A stretch of 64,000 bases of DNA, taken from Dolomitihabitans soli. GTDB taxonomy: Bacteria; Actinomycetota; Actinomycetes; Streptosporangiales; Streptosporangiaceae. Below the pieces are notes generated by a model. The model did no database searches. It was not told the origin of the DNA and saw only the letters and a program-made list of their open reading frames with translations. Below are positions 1-7,983 of this stretch, in pieces (position 1 is the first letter of the stretch; each line of letters starts with the position of its first letter). The translations under genes and the position numbers were made by a program. Location of the stretch: assembly GCF_022213955.1 (NCBI RefSeq), contig NZ_JAKNTW010000015.1, forward strand, positions 95,997 to 159,996, given 5' to 3'.

Positions 1-450
1 ACGAGCAACCGGGCATTGAGAGCTAGAAGTACGGCAGTGCCCAGTCGGCGCCACCCGCCGTAGGTGGCTCGGGTCCGCGGGTTCACGCTACTCCAGCGGC
101 TTCAGTCGCTCGCCGTGACGACCACTTGTTGGCCGTGTTCTCCGGTGGGTGCCGGTTCGGTGTGGGTTCATGCCGCTTCTGTGTGGTTCGTCCGTTGGGT
201 GGTTCGCGGGCGTACGGTGATCATCCGTTGTGGGGGCTCGGGTCTGCGGGGCACGCAGTGGTGCCGGTTCTTCGGTTCGGGGGTGCTCGGCCGGGGCGCG
301 GGCGGTGTGACCGGGGCGGGGGCGGGGAACGTGGTGGTTCGTGCCGTGTCTAGAGCGTCGTAACCTGCGCGGTTTTGTCCGGGGGGTGGCGGCGAGGTGG
401 CCGAGATATGTGTGTGACCTTTCCGGAGGGCTCGTCTATGGTGGCGGGCA
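1..450. other. Non-coding or unassigned left edge
   Basis: I see no convincing gene here. Overlapping open frames exist on both strands but they encode Arg/Gly/Pro-rich strings typical of GC-rich shadow frames and none has a recognisable domain. The stretch is peculiar in repeating GGTTCG-like hexamers (near 153, 184, 200, 272 and 334) in an otherwise G-rich strand. No hairpin or promoter could be supported. Confidence 0.5.
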
Positions 451-786
451 ATGAGGGGGACGGGACGGCCTGGGGGTGGCGTCACCGCGCGGCTCGGCGT
501 GGTGGGGCTGGTGCTGGCTGCCCTGATCTCGGTTGCGGGGGTGTGGGCGACGGGGTCCGCCTCGGAGGCGGATCTGCGGGTCTCCCAGCCGGCCGGGGTG
601 CAGCAGCTGCTCTCGGGAGTGCCGGAGCAGCTGAGCGCGCACGGACAGGTGCGGCTTTCGCTGCTCGCCGGGTGGGTGGCCGTCGTCTCGGTGCTCGTGC
701 TGACCCTCCGGGCCGGCGGAGACGGGGCGGTGCCGCCGAGGATCAGGCCCAGACGCGCCCTCGCCTCCCGTGGTCCTCCTTCGTAA
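451..786 (+). CDS. Small hypothetical two-pass membrane protein
   Basis: The 111-residue product has two hydrophobic stretches, roughly residues 13-34 and 68-86, separated by a polar segment of about 35 residues rich in Gln, Ser and Glu, and a short Arg/Pro-rich tail. This is what a small membrane protein with a modest extracytoplasmic loop looks like; no family is recognised. The ATG at 451 has only a weak upstream GGCGGG. A better placed ATG at 438 (GGAGG at 425) is in another frame whose translation looks non-biological. It sits 78 bp before a zinc-finger regulator on the same strand. The call rests on hydrophobicity only. Confidence 0.45.
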   Translation: MRGTGRPGGGVTARLGVVGLVLAALISVAGVWATGSASEADLRVSQPAGVQQLLSGVPEQLSAHGQVRLSLLAGWVAVVSVLVLTLRAGGDGAVPPRIRPRRALASRGPPS

Positions 787-864
787 CCAGCTCTGAGATC
801 CCCGCCCCAGCGCTGTACCGCCCTGGGGCCATTCGGTCATGGTCGGAAGGAAGTGGACCGCTTG

Positions 865-1182
865 ATGAGCAACGTTCAGATTGAGGCCATCCGGGAGCAG
901 CTTGAGGAGCAGCTCGGCTGGCGGACCAGGCAACTGGACGAGCTGAACGAAGCCCTCGACGAGCACGCGGCGGAGGACGGCGACGTCAGGCTGACCCTGA
1001 TCGCCGACATCGCCTCCGCGGAACGGCACCGGACGTCGGTCCAGGCCGCGCTGCGGCGCATCGACGAGGGCGGCTACGGCAGGTGCGGCGACTGCGCCGC
1101 GGAGATCCCGTTCGAACGGTTGAAGATCCGCCCGCTGGCCGGCTTCTGCATGAAGTGCCAGCAACGCCACGAGGTGCGCTGA
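865..1182 (+). CDS. DksA/TraR-family C4 zinc-finger protein
   Basis: The 105-residue protein has an N-terminal helical, Glu/Arg-rich coiled-coil-like half and a C-terminal C4 zinc finger: CGDC, 17 residues, then CMKC. This is the DksA/TraR fold, whose members bind RNA polymerase through the secondary channel and modulate promoter kinetics; actinobacterial examples are short and poorly characterised. ATG 865 was chosen because AAGGAAG lies 847-853, a workable distance, whereas an in-frame GTG at 853 would overlap that ribosome binding site. A perfect hairpin follows 6 bp after the stop, so the gene is probably monocistronic. Family assignment is firm; the regulatory target is unknown. Confidence 0.85.
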   Translation: MSNVQIEAIREQLEEQLGWRTRQLDELNEALDEHAAEDGDVRLTLIADIASAERHRTSVQAALRRIDEGGYGRCGDCAAEIPFERLKIRPLAGFCMKCQQRHEVR

Positions 1183-1187
1183 CGCTC

Positions 1188-1213
1188 GGCGGGCGGGGTC
1201 CGCCCCGCCCGCC
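1188..1213 (+). terminator. Perfect GC hairpin after the DksA-like gene
   Basis: An 11-bp perfect stem (GGCGGGCGGGG with CCCCGCCCGCC) closes a TCCG loop just after the stop at 1182. There is no U-tract, as is usual for intrinsic terminators of high-GC actinobacteria. Confidence 0.75.
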
Positions 1214-1283
1214 TTCGCCACTCTCCGCAATGTGATTCGCCGGATCGACCACACGTGGGCCCCGCATAGTCACATACTGAAAC

Positions 1284-3077
1284 ATGATGGATACGGAGAG
1301 TGAGATTGAGATTGACGTCAGCGTGCTCGTCCCGGTGCACAACGCCCGGCCGTACCTTGATCGTTGTCTGACTTCCCTGCTCGTCCAGCGCGTGGTCAAG
1401 GAGATCATCGTGGTGGACGACGCGTCGACCGACGGGAGCGGCGACCTTCTCGACCTCTACGCGGCCCATCATCGCAACGAGGTGAGAGTGCTGCGGCACC
1501 CGCGCAAACTAGGCGCGGGGCGTGCGCGCAACTTCGCGCTCGCCGAGGCCGGCGGACGATACGTGTTCTTCTGCGAGGCGGCTGACCACCTCGGCAAGGA
1601 GGCGCTGGAGCGGATGGTCGCGATGGCCGACCGCAACCGGTCGGACATCGTGCTCGGCAAGATCGTGGGCCCCGGCGCGCCGGTGTTCCAGGAGAACGCC
1701 GACCGCGTCCCCCTCTGCGACAGCGCCGTCTACAACAGCCTGAGCTGCTTCAAGCTGTTCCGCAGGGAGACGCTGGAGCGGCACCACGTCCGCTTCGACG
1801 AGTCGCTGCAGGTGGGCGAGGACGTCGTGTTCACCACCCATGCCTACTGCCACGCGGACGTGATCTCCGTCCTGGCCGACTACGACTGCTACCACCGCGA
1901 TGGCGGCGGCACGCCGGAGGCCCGTGACCCGATCCGCTGGCTGCGCATGATCAGGCGTCCGATCGAGTTGATGGCGGGCCACGTGCGCCCCGGGCCGCTG
2001 CGTGACCACCTGCTCCGCCGCCACTTCAGGCTGGACGCGCTGGCCCAGCTGGGCGCGCCGTTCCTGGCCGCCGACGAGACGCGGCGCAGAGAGATCGCCG
2101 ACGAGGTGGCGGAGCTCTGCGAGCGCTGGCTGACGGACGGGGTCCGCGACCGGCTCGACGAGGTGGACCGCCGCCGGCTCGCCTCGCTCGCCGACATCGA
2201 CCGGCTGGTACGGCTGGCCCGGATCGAGGCGGCCTCGGTACGGCGGAGCCTCACGGAGGTGTGCTGGGAGGGGGATCGGCTGGTGGTGAGCGGCAGGGTG
2301 GCCCTGGACAGCCTGCCGGCCGCGGGTCACGACTACGACGTCTCGCTGGTCCTGCGTCCCCGGCGGATGGAGGAGGGGCTGCGGGAGCAGGTGTTCCCCG
2401 TGGTCAGGGATGGCGAGGCGTTCGTGGCCGCCCTCGATGTGGCCGCGCTGCCCTCGGGCGCCTGGGATCTCCTCGTCGCGGTGGAGTACGAGGGGGTGAC
2501 CCGGCTGGCCAGGCTGGGCACGGAGCGCGACCAGCGGATCGCCCGCCCGGCGCTGCGGGTGCTGGGCGACCGCGTCGTCCTGCCGTACTTCACCCGGTCG
2601 CTGGGGAATCTCAGTCTTGACGTCGGCGGGCACGTGGTGACGGTGCCGTGCGGGGTGCGGCTGACGCGGGCGAGCTGGGGGCGTGGTCACCGGCTGCTGA
2701 TCGACGGGCGGGTCACGATGGAGGGCGACGCGCTGGGCGCGGGGGCGGTGCGGCGGCTGGTGTGGCGGGAGCGGGGGTCGGGGCGGGAGCGGGGGCAGCC
2801 GGTCACGGTGCTGCCCGGCGGGCTGTTCGCGGCACGGCAGCGGTGGGGGAGGTTCGGGCCGGGCACCTGGGACGCCTATCTGGAGCTGGAGCTCGGCGGG
2901 CCGCCCGTGCGGTTCAGGATCGAGACGGGGGCGCAGAGCCCGGCGCCGCCGCGCACCTGGTGGCGCGGCCCCGCGAGACGGACCGTCCGGCCGTACGCCA
3001 CGGCGGGCAAGGGGCGGCTGAGCGCGGTGGTGAGGATCATGACGCCCCGCGCGGTGCTGCGCCGGATGCTCCACTAA
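1284..3077 (+). CDS. GT2-family glycosyltransferase with C-terminal beta-rich repeats
   Basis: The 597-residue protein opens with a GT-A fold of family GT2: a SVLVPVHN strand at about residue 11 and VVDDASTDGS at about 42, the nucleotide-sugar site. Where GT2 enzymes normally carry a DxD metal motif (FLDADD-like) this one reads FFCEAADHL, so the metal-binding acids are altered. Residues 330-560 contain two similar beta-strand-rich segments (each begins with a R-L-x-x-x-G-R-V pattern) resembling the accessory modules attached to teichoic-acid-type glycosyltransferases. There is no signal peptide, so it should act at the inner face of the membrane, probably on a cell-wall or surface glycan. It stands alone, with a terminator before it and a new promoter after it. 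Acceptor and donor are unknown. Confidence 0.8.
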   Translation: MMDTESEIEIDVSVLVPVHNARPYLDRCLTSLLVQRVVKEIIVVDDASTDGSGDLLDLYAAHHRNEVRVLRHPRKLGAGRARNFALAEAGGRYVFFCEAADHLGKEALERMVAMADRNRSDIVLGKIVGPGAPVFQENADRVPLCDSAVYNSLSCFKLFRRETLERHHVRFDESLQVGEDVVFTTHAYCHADVISVLADYDCYHRDGGGTPEARDPIRWLRMIRRPIELMAGHVRPGPLRDHLLRRHFRLDALAQLGAPFLAADETRRREIADEVAELCERWLTDGVRDRLDEVDRRRLASLADIDRLVRLARIEAASVRRSLTEVCWEGDRLVVSGRVALDSLPAAGHDYDVSLVLRPRRMEEGLREQVFPVVRDGEAFVAALDVAALPSGAWDLLVAVEYEGVTRLARLGTERDQRIARPALRVLGDRVVLPYFTRSLGNLSLDVGGHVVTVPCGVRLTRASWGRGHRLLIDGRVTMEGDALGAGAVRRLVWRERGSGRERGQPVTVLPGGLFAARQRWGRFGPGTWDAYLELELGGPPVRFRIETGAQSPAPPRTWWRGPARRTVRPYATAGKGRLSAVVRIMTPRAVLRRMLH

Positions 3078-3078
3078 T

Positions 3079-3116
3079 TGCCACTCTATTGCAACTACAA
3101 GCCCATCCTCTAATGT
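3079..3116 (+). promoter_or_regulatory. Candidate Nur-box-like operator and promoter of the cbiM operon
   Basis: TGCCA-CTCTA-TTGCA (3079-3093) fits the tGCaa-N5-ttGCA pattern described for the nickel-responsive Fur-family regulator Nur of Streptomyces, with one mismatch. It overlaps a plausible -35 (TTGCAA, 3089-3094) placed 16 bp before a -10-like TAATGT (3111-3116), so a bound repressor would block polymerase. The downstream genes encode a nickel/cobalt importer, which fits. Confidence 0.5.
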
Positions 3117-3150
3117 GGAGATGATATATCCCCACTTCGGGAGGCTTGTG

Positions 3151-4164
3151 GTGCACGTACCCGACGGGTTCTTCAACGTCGCCGTGTCCGTCTCGGCCGG
3201 TGCCGTGGCGGCGGCCGGCGTCGCGGTCTGCCTGCGCGGGGCGCGGCGCGAACTCGACGACCGGACGGCGCCGATGGGCGGCCTGGTCGCCGCGTTCATC
3301 TTCGCCGTCCAGATGCTCAACTTCCCGGTGGCGGCGGGCACGAGCGGTCACCTGCTCGGTGGTGCGCTCGCCGCGGTCCTCGTCGGCCCCTACACGGCCG
3401 TTCTATGCATGGCGGTGGTCCTCCTCGTCCAGGGCTTCTTCTTCGCGGACGGCGGGCTCACCGCACTGGGCGTCAACATCACCCTGATGGGCATCGTCAC
3501 CGTCGTGGTCGGCTGGGGCGTGTTCCTGCTGATCAGCAGGGCCCTCGGGCGCAGCAGGGCCGGGATCGTCGCGGGCGCGTTCATCGCGGCGCTGGTCTCG
3601 GTGCCGGCCTCCGCGCTGGCGTTCACCCTGCTGTTCTGGATCGGTGGCACCGCCCCCATCGAGGTGGGCACGGTCGCCGCGGCGATGGGCGGCGTGCACG
3701 TCCTCATCGGCATCGGCGAGGCCCTGATCACGGGCGTCACGGTGAGCACGGTGCTGGCCGTACGGCCTGACCTGGTGTACGGCGCGCGCGGCCTGGCGGC
3801 TCCCCTGGTGCTTCGAGGCGCGGACGGCGAGATGACGCCGGTCGGGACGGCGGAGCCCGCCCCGGTGAAGCGGCCCGGCGGGTTCGTGCTCGGCGGCATC
3901 GCGGTGGCGGCCCTGCTCGCGGGGATCGTCAGCTTCTTCGCCTCGGCCTCCCCCGACGGGCTCGAACGGGTCGCGGAGGACAAGGGCTTCCTCTCGGCCG
4001 CCACCGACCACGCGCTGGGCGAGCTGCCGCTGGCCGACTACGGCGAGGCCGGTGGCATCCCGGTCGGGATCGCGGGCCTGGTCGGCGTCGGAGTCACCCT
4101 CGGTGTGGGCGGCGGCCTGTTCCTCGCCGTGCGGCGTGGCGGACGGGCGCGGGCGGACGCCTGA
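3151..4164 (+). CDS. cbiM: ECF nickel/cobalt transporter substrate-capture protein CbiM with fused CbiN-like PDGLE tail
   Basis: This is the substrate-binding membrane component of an energy-coupling-factor Ni2+/Co2+ importer. The GTG at 3151 is preferred over the ATG at 3115: GGGAGG lies 6 bp before it, the earlier ATG overlaps the predicted -10, and translation then begins Met-His-Val-Pro-Asp-Gly, the family's signature in which the second-residue His coordinates the metal. The protein is about 337 residues with six or seven hydrophobic segments. After the CbiM part, residues about 265-320 contain a PDGLE-type segment (PDGLERVAEDKGF) flanked by membrane helices, the module otherwise supplied by separate CbiN/NikN. 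The stop overlaps the start of cbiQ by one base. Specificity between Ni and Co cannot be read; the Nur-like box favours Ni. Confidence 0.92.
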   Translation: MHVPDGFFNVAVSVSAGAVAAAGVAVCLRGARRELDDRTAPMGGLVAAFIFAVQMLNFPVAAGTSGHLLGGALAAVLVGPYTAVLCMAVVLLVQGFFFADGGLTALGVNITLMGIVTVVVGWGVFLLISRALGRSRAGIVAGAFIAALVSVPASALAFTLLFWIGGTAPIEVGTVAAAMGGVHVLIGIGEALITGVTVSTVLAVRPDLVYGARGLAAPLVLRGADGEMTPVGTAEPAPVKRPGGFVLGGIAVAALLAGIVSFFASASPDGLERVAEDKGFLSAATDHALGELPLADYGEAGGIPVGIAGLVGVGVTLGVGGGLFLAVRRGGRARADA

Positions 4165-4937
4165 TGGGCGCGGGCCACCACCACCAGATCTACCGGCGGG
4201 ACGACACGTTCGTCCATCGCCTGCCGCCGCACTGCAAGCTGCTCGCGGTGGTGGCCTTCGCCGTGGTCGTGGTGGCCACGCCGCGCGAGCTGTTCGCGGT
4301 CTTCGGGGTGTACGCGCTGCTGCTCGCGGTGGTGGCCGCCGCCGCGCGGGTGCCGCCGGGGTTCGTGCTGCGGCGGATGGTGATCGAGGTGCCGTTCGTG
4401 GTGTTCGCGGTGGCGTTGCCGTTCATCGGGCTCGGCGAGCGGGTCTCGGTGGCCGGGATGTCGCTGAGCGTCGCAGGGCTGTGGGCGGCGTGGAACATCC
4501 TGGCGAAGGCGACCCTCGGCGTGGTCGCCAGCATGTTGCTCGCGGCGACGACCGAACCGCGCATGATCCTGCTCGGCGCGCAGCGGCTCAGGCTGCCGTC
4601 GCTGCTGGTGCAGATCGCCATGTTCATGCTGAGATACCTTGATGTGATTCTGGGTGAGATGCGCCGGATGCGGGTCGCGCGGGAGTCACGTGGGTTCGCG
4701 GCCAGGGACGTCCGGCACATCCCGGTGATCGCGAGGTCGGCCGGGGCGTTGTTCATCCGGTCCTACGAGCGTGGGGAGCGGGTGCATCTCGCGATGCTGA
4801 GCCGGGGGTACACCGGGTCGATGCCGGTGATCCAGGATGTCCGCGCGTCCGCCCGGCAGTGGGCGACGGTGGCGCTGCTGCCCGCCGTGGCGCTCGCCGT
4901 ACTGGGTGCGGCGGTCCTGGGGACGGGAGCGTTGTGA
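4164..4937 (+). CDS. cbiQ: ECF transporter transmembrane coupling protein CbiQ (EcfT)
   Basis: The 257-residue membrane protein has hydrophobic segments around residues 25-65, 70-90, 95-130 and a C-terminal one at 230-250. The EcfT coupling helices carry the family's two Ala-Arg-Gly-type patterns: RVARESRGF near residue 172 and HLAMLSRGY near residue 212. These dock onto the ATPase. It starts on the ATG that overlaps the cbiM stop (TGATG), implying translational coupling, and ends 28 bp before the ATPase start, giving gene order M(N)-Q-O. Confidence 0.92.
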   Translation: MGAGHHHQIYRRDDTFVHRLPPHCKLLAVVAFAVVVVATPRELFAVFGVYALLLAVVAAAARVPPGFVLRRMVIEVPFVVFAVALPFIGLGERVSVAGMSLSVAGLWAAWNILAKATLGVVASMLLAATTEPRMILLGAQRLRLPSLLVQIAMFMLRYLDVILGEMRRMRVARESRGFAARDVRHIPVIARSAGALFIRSYERGERVHLAMLSRGYTGSMPVIQDVRASARQWATVALLPAVALAVLGAAVLGTGAL

Positions 4938-4965
4938 GGCGCGGAGCGGCGGGGGTGCGGGTGTG

Positions 4966-5715
4966 GTGAGCGGGGAGACTCCGTCGCTGGAGGTCAGCCG
5001 GCTCGCCTACGCCTACCCGGACGGCACGCAGGCCCTGTACGGCGTGGACCTGAGCATCGCCCGCGGCGAGCGGGTGGCGTTGCTGGGCCCCAACGGCGCC
5101 GGGAAGACCACGCTGGTGATGCACCTCAACGGCATCCTGACCGCCGGGCACGGCACGGTGACCGTGGCCGGGCTGCCCGTGCGCGGCGACACCATGAAGG
5201 AGATCAGAAGGCGCGTCGGGCTGGTCTTCCAGGACCCCGACGACCAGCTCTTCATGCCGACCGTCCGGGAGGACGTCGCCTTCGGGCCGGTGAACATGGG
5301 CGTCCGCGGCGAGGAACTGGAGCGCCGGATCAAGGACGCGCTCGACCGGGTCGGCATGCTGGAGGCGCTCGACCGCCCGCCGCACCACCTCTCGTACGGC
5401 CAGCGCCGCCGGGTCGCGGTGGCGACCGTGCTGGCCATGGAGCCGGAGATCCTGGTGCTCGACGAGCCCTCCTCCAACCTCGACCCGGCCGCCCGCCGTG
5501 AGCTCGCCGAGGTCCTGCGTTCCCTCGACGTGACGGTCCTGATGGTCACCCACGACCTGCCGTACGCGCTGGAGCTGTGCCCGCGCTCGCTCATCCTGTC
5601 CGACGGGGTGATCGCCGCGGACGGGCCGACCGGGGAACTGCTCGCCGACGCCGAACTGCTCGCCGCCCACCGGCTGGAACTCCCGTACGGCTTCGCGATC
5701 ACGGAACGTGGATGA
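4966..5715 (+). CDS. cbiO: ECF transporter ATP-binding protein CbiO
   Basis: The ABC ATPase powers the cobalt/nickel importer. All motifs are present in order: Walker A GPNGAGKTT near residue 40, Q-loop VFQDPDDQLF, a signature LSYGQRR (Tyr in place of the usual Gly), Walker B ILVLDEPSSNLDP, and the switch His in VTHD. GTG 4966 (or the adjacent GTG 4963) follows a G-rich Shine-Dalgarno at 4951-4955; an upstream in-frame ATG at 4837 would add a basic, non-conserved 43-residue tail overlapping cbiQ. The 3' end overlaps the convergent K+ channel gene by 17 bp. Confidence 0.92.
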   Translation: MSGETPSLEVSRLAYAYPDGTQALYGVDLSIARGERVALLGPNGAGKTTLVMHLNGILTAGHGTVTVAGLPVRGDTMKEIRRRVGLVFQDPDDQLFMPTVREDVAFGPVNMGVRGEELERRIKDALDRVGMLEALDRPPHHLSYGQRRRVAVATVLAMEPEILVLDEPSSNLDPAARRELAEVLRSLDVTVLMVTHDLPYALELCPRSLILSDGVIAADGPTGELLADAELLAAHRLELPYGFAITERG

Positions 5716-6721
5716 CGACGAGCCGGTCGGCCTGCTCCAGCTTGGCCACGGCGGCGTCGGCATAGGGGATCACCTTGCCGTCGCGGACCACCGCGACGAC
5801 GACTTCGGCGCTCTCGCGGGGGTTCCTGCCGACCTCTTCGGGCTTGACGCCGCGCTCGTAGAGGTCGAGGCCCCTGCCGTAGACCAGGAAGTCCTCGATC
5901 AGGGCGCTGACGGCGGGGCTCTGGGTGGCCACGCCGAGCATCCGGCCCGCCGCGTCGGAGGAGGTGATCACCACGTTGGCGCCGCTCTGCCGTACCAGGG
6001 GCTCGTTCTCGGCTTCGCGTACCGCCGCCACGATGGTCGCCTTCGCGTTGAGCTGGCGGGTGGTGAGGGTGACCAGCGCGGTGGTGTCGTCGCGCCGGGT
6101 GGCGATGATGATCTCACTTGCGACGCGTGCGCCGGCGCGGGTGAGCACGTTGCTGCGGGTGCCGTCGCCGACGATGCCGGCCAAGCCGTCGGAGTTGGCC
6201 TCCTCCACCGCGGCGGGGCTCGGGTCGACGACCACGATGGTGTCCTTGGTGCGGCCGTTCTCGATCAGTGTCCGGATGGCGGAACGGCCCTTGGTGCCGT
6301 AACCGATGATCACGGTGTGGTCCCGCAAGCCGGCCCTCCAGCGTTTGTTGAGTATCTGGTCCCTGGTGCGCTGGGTGAGCACCTCCAGGGTGGTGCCGAC
6401 GAGGATCACCAGGAAGACGATGCGCAACGGCGTGACGGCGACGATGTTGATCAGCCGGGCGGCCGGGGTCACCGGGGTGATGTCGCCGTAACCGGTCGTA
6501 GAGACCGACACGGTGGCATAGTAGAGCGCGTCGAGCAGGGACACCTTGCCGTCATAACTGTCCCGATACCCGTCGAGATCCAAGGCGACGAGCAGAAAGA
6601 CGACACCAAGGGCCACGCCAGCGTAAAGGACACGCTTCAGGACCGCTCTGAGCGGGCTGACGGCGATGTGCGGCAGCCGTACCCCGGCTTCCTGGTCGTG
6701 CCCGTTCATATCGGCGATCAT
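5699..6721 (-). CDS. Potassium channel protein with RCK (TrkA-N) regulatory domain
   Basis: The 340-residue protein resembles MthK/Kch-type channels. A two-helix pore module spans residues about 30-115, with the selectivity filter TTGYGD at 75-80. A Rossmann nucleotide-binding RCK domain follows from about residue 134 (VIIGYGTKG) and a TrkA-C-like lobe ends the chain. It would form a ligand-gated K+ channel in the cytoplasmic membrane. An internal ATG at 6709 is an equally possible start. It is divergent from the STAS gene and converges on cbiO with a 17-bp overlap of coding ends, so the two transcripts would be mutually antisense at their tails. Confidence 0.9.
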   Translation of the reverse strand: MIADMNGHDQEAGVRLPHIAVSPLRAVLKRVLYAGVALGVVFLLVALDLDGYRDSYDGKVSLLDALYYATVSVSTTGYGDITPVTPAARLINIVAVTPLRIVFLVILVGTTLEVLTQRTRDQILNKRWRAGLRDHTVIIGYGTKGRSAIRTLIENGRTKDTIVVVDPSPAAVEEANSDGLAGIVGDGTRSNVLTRAGARVASEIIIATRRDDTTALVTLTTRQLNAKATIVAAVREAENEPLVRQSGANVVITSSDAAGRMLGVATQSPAVSALIEDFLVYGRGLDLYERGVKPEEVGRNPRESAEVVVAVVRDGKVIPYADAAVAKLEQADRLVVIHVP

Positions 6722-6796
6722 AGGCTCGCTCTGAGCCGGACTGGATGATTCGGAAGTAAAGTGGGTCTGGCCTCGTCGCGCGCGGAGGAATGGCAG

Positions 6797-7138
6797 ATGA
6801 AGTTACGGCTGGCACGGCACGCCGTCGGCGATGCCGTCGTGGTGGCCGTCGAGGGTGAACTCGATCTTTTCACGGCTCCCTTTCTTCGTGATGAGGTGCG
6901 TGACGCGATCAAGCAGGACGGGCCCCGGCTGGTGCTCGACCTGACAGCGCTGTCGTTCATGGATTCGAGCGGGTTGTCGGTCCTGATCGAGGCGTGGCGG
7001 CTGGCGACGGGCGAGGGCGGCGGCGTCTGCCTGGCCGCGCCGCAGGCGCCGGTGGCCCGGATCCTCCGCACGACCGGCCTGGATCGCCGCATAAAGGTAT
7101 ATCCAGACGTCAGTACCGCCGTTGCGACCGAGATTTAA
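6797..7138 (+). CDS. STAS-domain anti-sigma factor antagonist
   Basis: The 113-residue single-domain STAS protein belongs to the SpoIIAA/RsbV/BldG class. The pattern LDLTALSFMDSSGLSVLIEA (about residues 47-66) contains the conserved Asp-Ser-Ser-Gly, in which a Ser is the residue phosphorylated by a partner anti-sigma kinase. Such proteins free sigma factors when unphosphorylated. ATG 6797 follows GGAGGAA by 6 bp; the longer open frame from 6761 is not needed. No kinase or sigma gene is adjacent, but a PP2C-type phosphatase with a HATPase domain lies at 21.5 kb and could be a functional partner (inference). Confidence 0.9.
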   Translation: MKLRLARHAVGDAVVVAVEGELDLFTAPFLRDEVRDAIKQDGPRLVLDLTALSFMDSSGLSVLIEAWRLATGEGGGVCLAAPQAPVARILRTTGLDRRIKVYPDVSTAVATEI

Positions 7139-7185
7139 CCCACCCCGAGTAGAACTTCATTCGGTGTCCGCGTTAGGGTCCGCTC

Positions 7186-7959
7186 ATGGACCTGAACGGA
7201 GCAGCAGCAATCATCTCGGGCGGTGCCAGCGGCCTCGGTGAGGCCACGGCCCGCGACCTCGCGTCCCACGGCGCGACCGTGGTCATCGCCGACCTCAACG
7301 AGGAGCGTGGCAAGGCCATCGCCGACGAGCTCGGCGGGGTGTTCGCAAAGTGCGACGTATCGGACGAGGAGCAGGTGCAGGCCGCCGTTGACGCCGCGGT
7401 GGCGACGGGCAAGCCGCTCCGCGTCGTGGTGAACAGCGCGGGCATCGGCTGGGCCTCGCGCACGGTGGGCCGGGACGGCAAGCCGCACGACCTGGCGACC
7501 TACCGCAAGGTGATCGAGGTCAACCTGGTCGGCACCTTCAACCTGCTGCGGATCGGCGCCGCGGCGATCGCCAAGACCGAGCCGATCGACGGCGACGGCC
7601 AGCGCGGGGTCGTGATCAACACCGCCTCGGTCGCGGCGCTTGAGGGACAGACCGGCCAGATCGCCTACTCGGCGTCCAAGGGCGGCATCGTCGGCATGAC
7701 CGTGCCCGCGGCCCGCGACCTGGCGGCCATCGGCGTCCGGGTCAACACGATCTGCCCGGGGATCATCGACACCCCGATCTACGGGTTCTCGGCCAACGCC
7801 GACGAGTTCAAGGCCAAGCTGGTCGCCCCGGTGGTCTTCCCCAAGCGCATGGGGCAGCCGTCGGAGTTCGCCCACCTGGTGCGCTCGCTGATCGAGAACG
7901 ACTACATGAACGCCGAGGTCATCCGCTTCGACGGCGGAATCCGCTTCCAGCCCAAGTGA
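7186..7959 (+). CDS. SDR-family 3-hydroxyacyl-CoA dehydrogenase (type II/HSD10-like)
   Basis: This 257-residue short-chain dehydrogenase has the cofactor loop GGASGLGEAT near residue 12, an acidic residue after beta-2 (IADLN) suggesting NAD+, NSAGIG, the catalytic Ser in NTASVAALEG, and YSASK as the Tyr-x-x-x-Lys pair. The loop sequence and overall pattern match the HSD17B10 group that oxidises 3-hydroxy-(2-methyl)acyl-CoA in fatty-acid or isoleucine degradation. It is followed 24 bp later by an enoyl-CoA hydratase, so the two probably form consecutive beta-oxidation steps in one transcript. Confidence 0.88.
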   Translation: MDLNGAAAIISGGASGLGEATARDLASHGATVVIADLNEERGKAIADELGGVFAKCDVSDEEQVQAAVDAAVATGKPLRVVVNSAGIGWASRTVGRDGKPHDLATYRKVIEVNLVGTFNLLRIGAAAIAKTEPIDGDGQRGVVINTASVAALEGQTGQIAYSASKGGIVGMTVPAARDLAAIGVRVNTICPGIIDTPIYGFSANADEFKAKLVAPVVFPKRMGQPSEFAHLVRSLIENDYMNAEVIRFDGGIRFQPK

Positions 7960-7983
7960 CCGACCCAAGTGATCGGAGCGAAC

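Noticed and set aside
375..884. 169-codon frame using the better ribosome binding site at 425
   Set aside because: Translation is Arg/Ala/Gly low-complexity; the overlapping frame from 451 encodes membrane helices.
3078..3150. Cobalamin riboswitch before cbiM
   Set aside because: The leader is far too short and lacks a B12-box; a protein operator is a better explanation.
1509..3341. 610-codon antisense frame over the glycosyltransferase
   Set aside because: Runs through two genes and a promoter; composition is non-biological.
5708..6748. 346-codon plus-strand frame opposite the K+ channel
   Set aside because: His/Gly/Asp-rich translation without domains; the minus strand has an exact TTGYGD filter and RCK domain.
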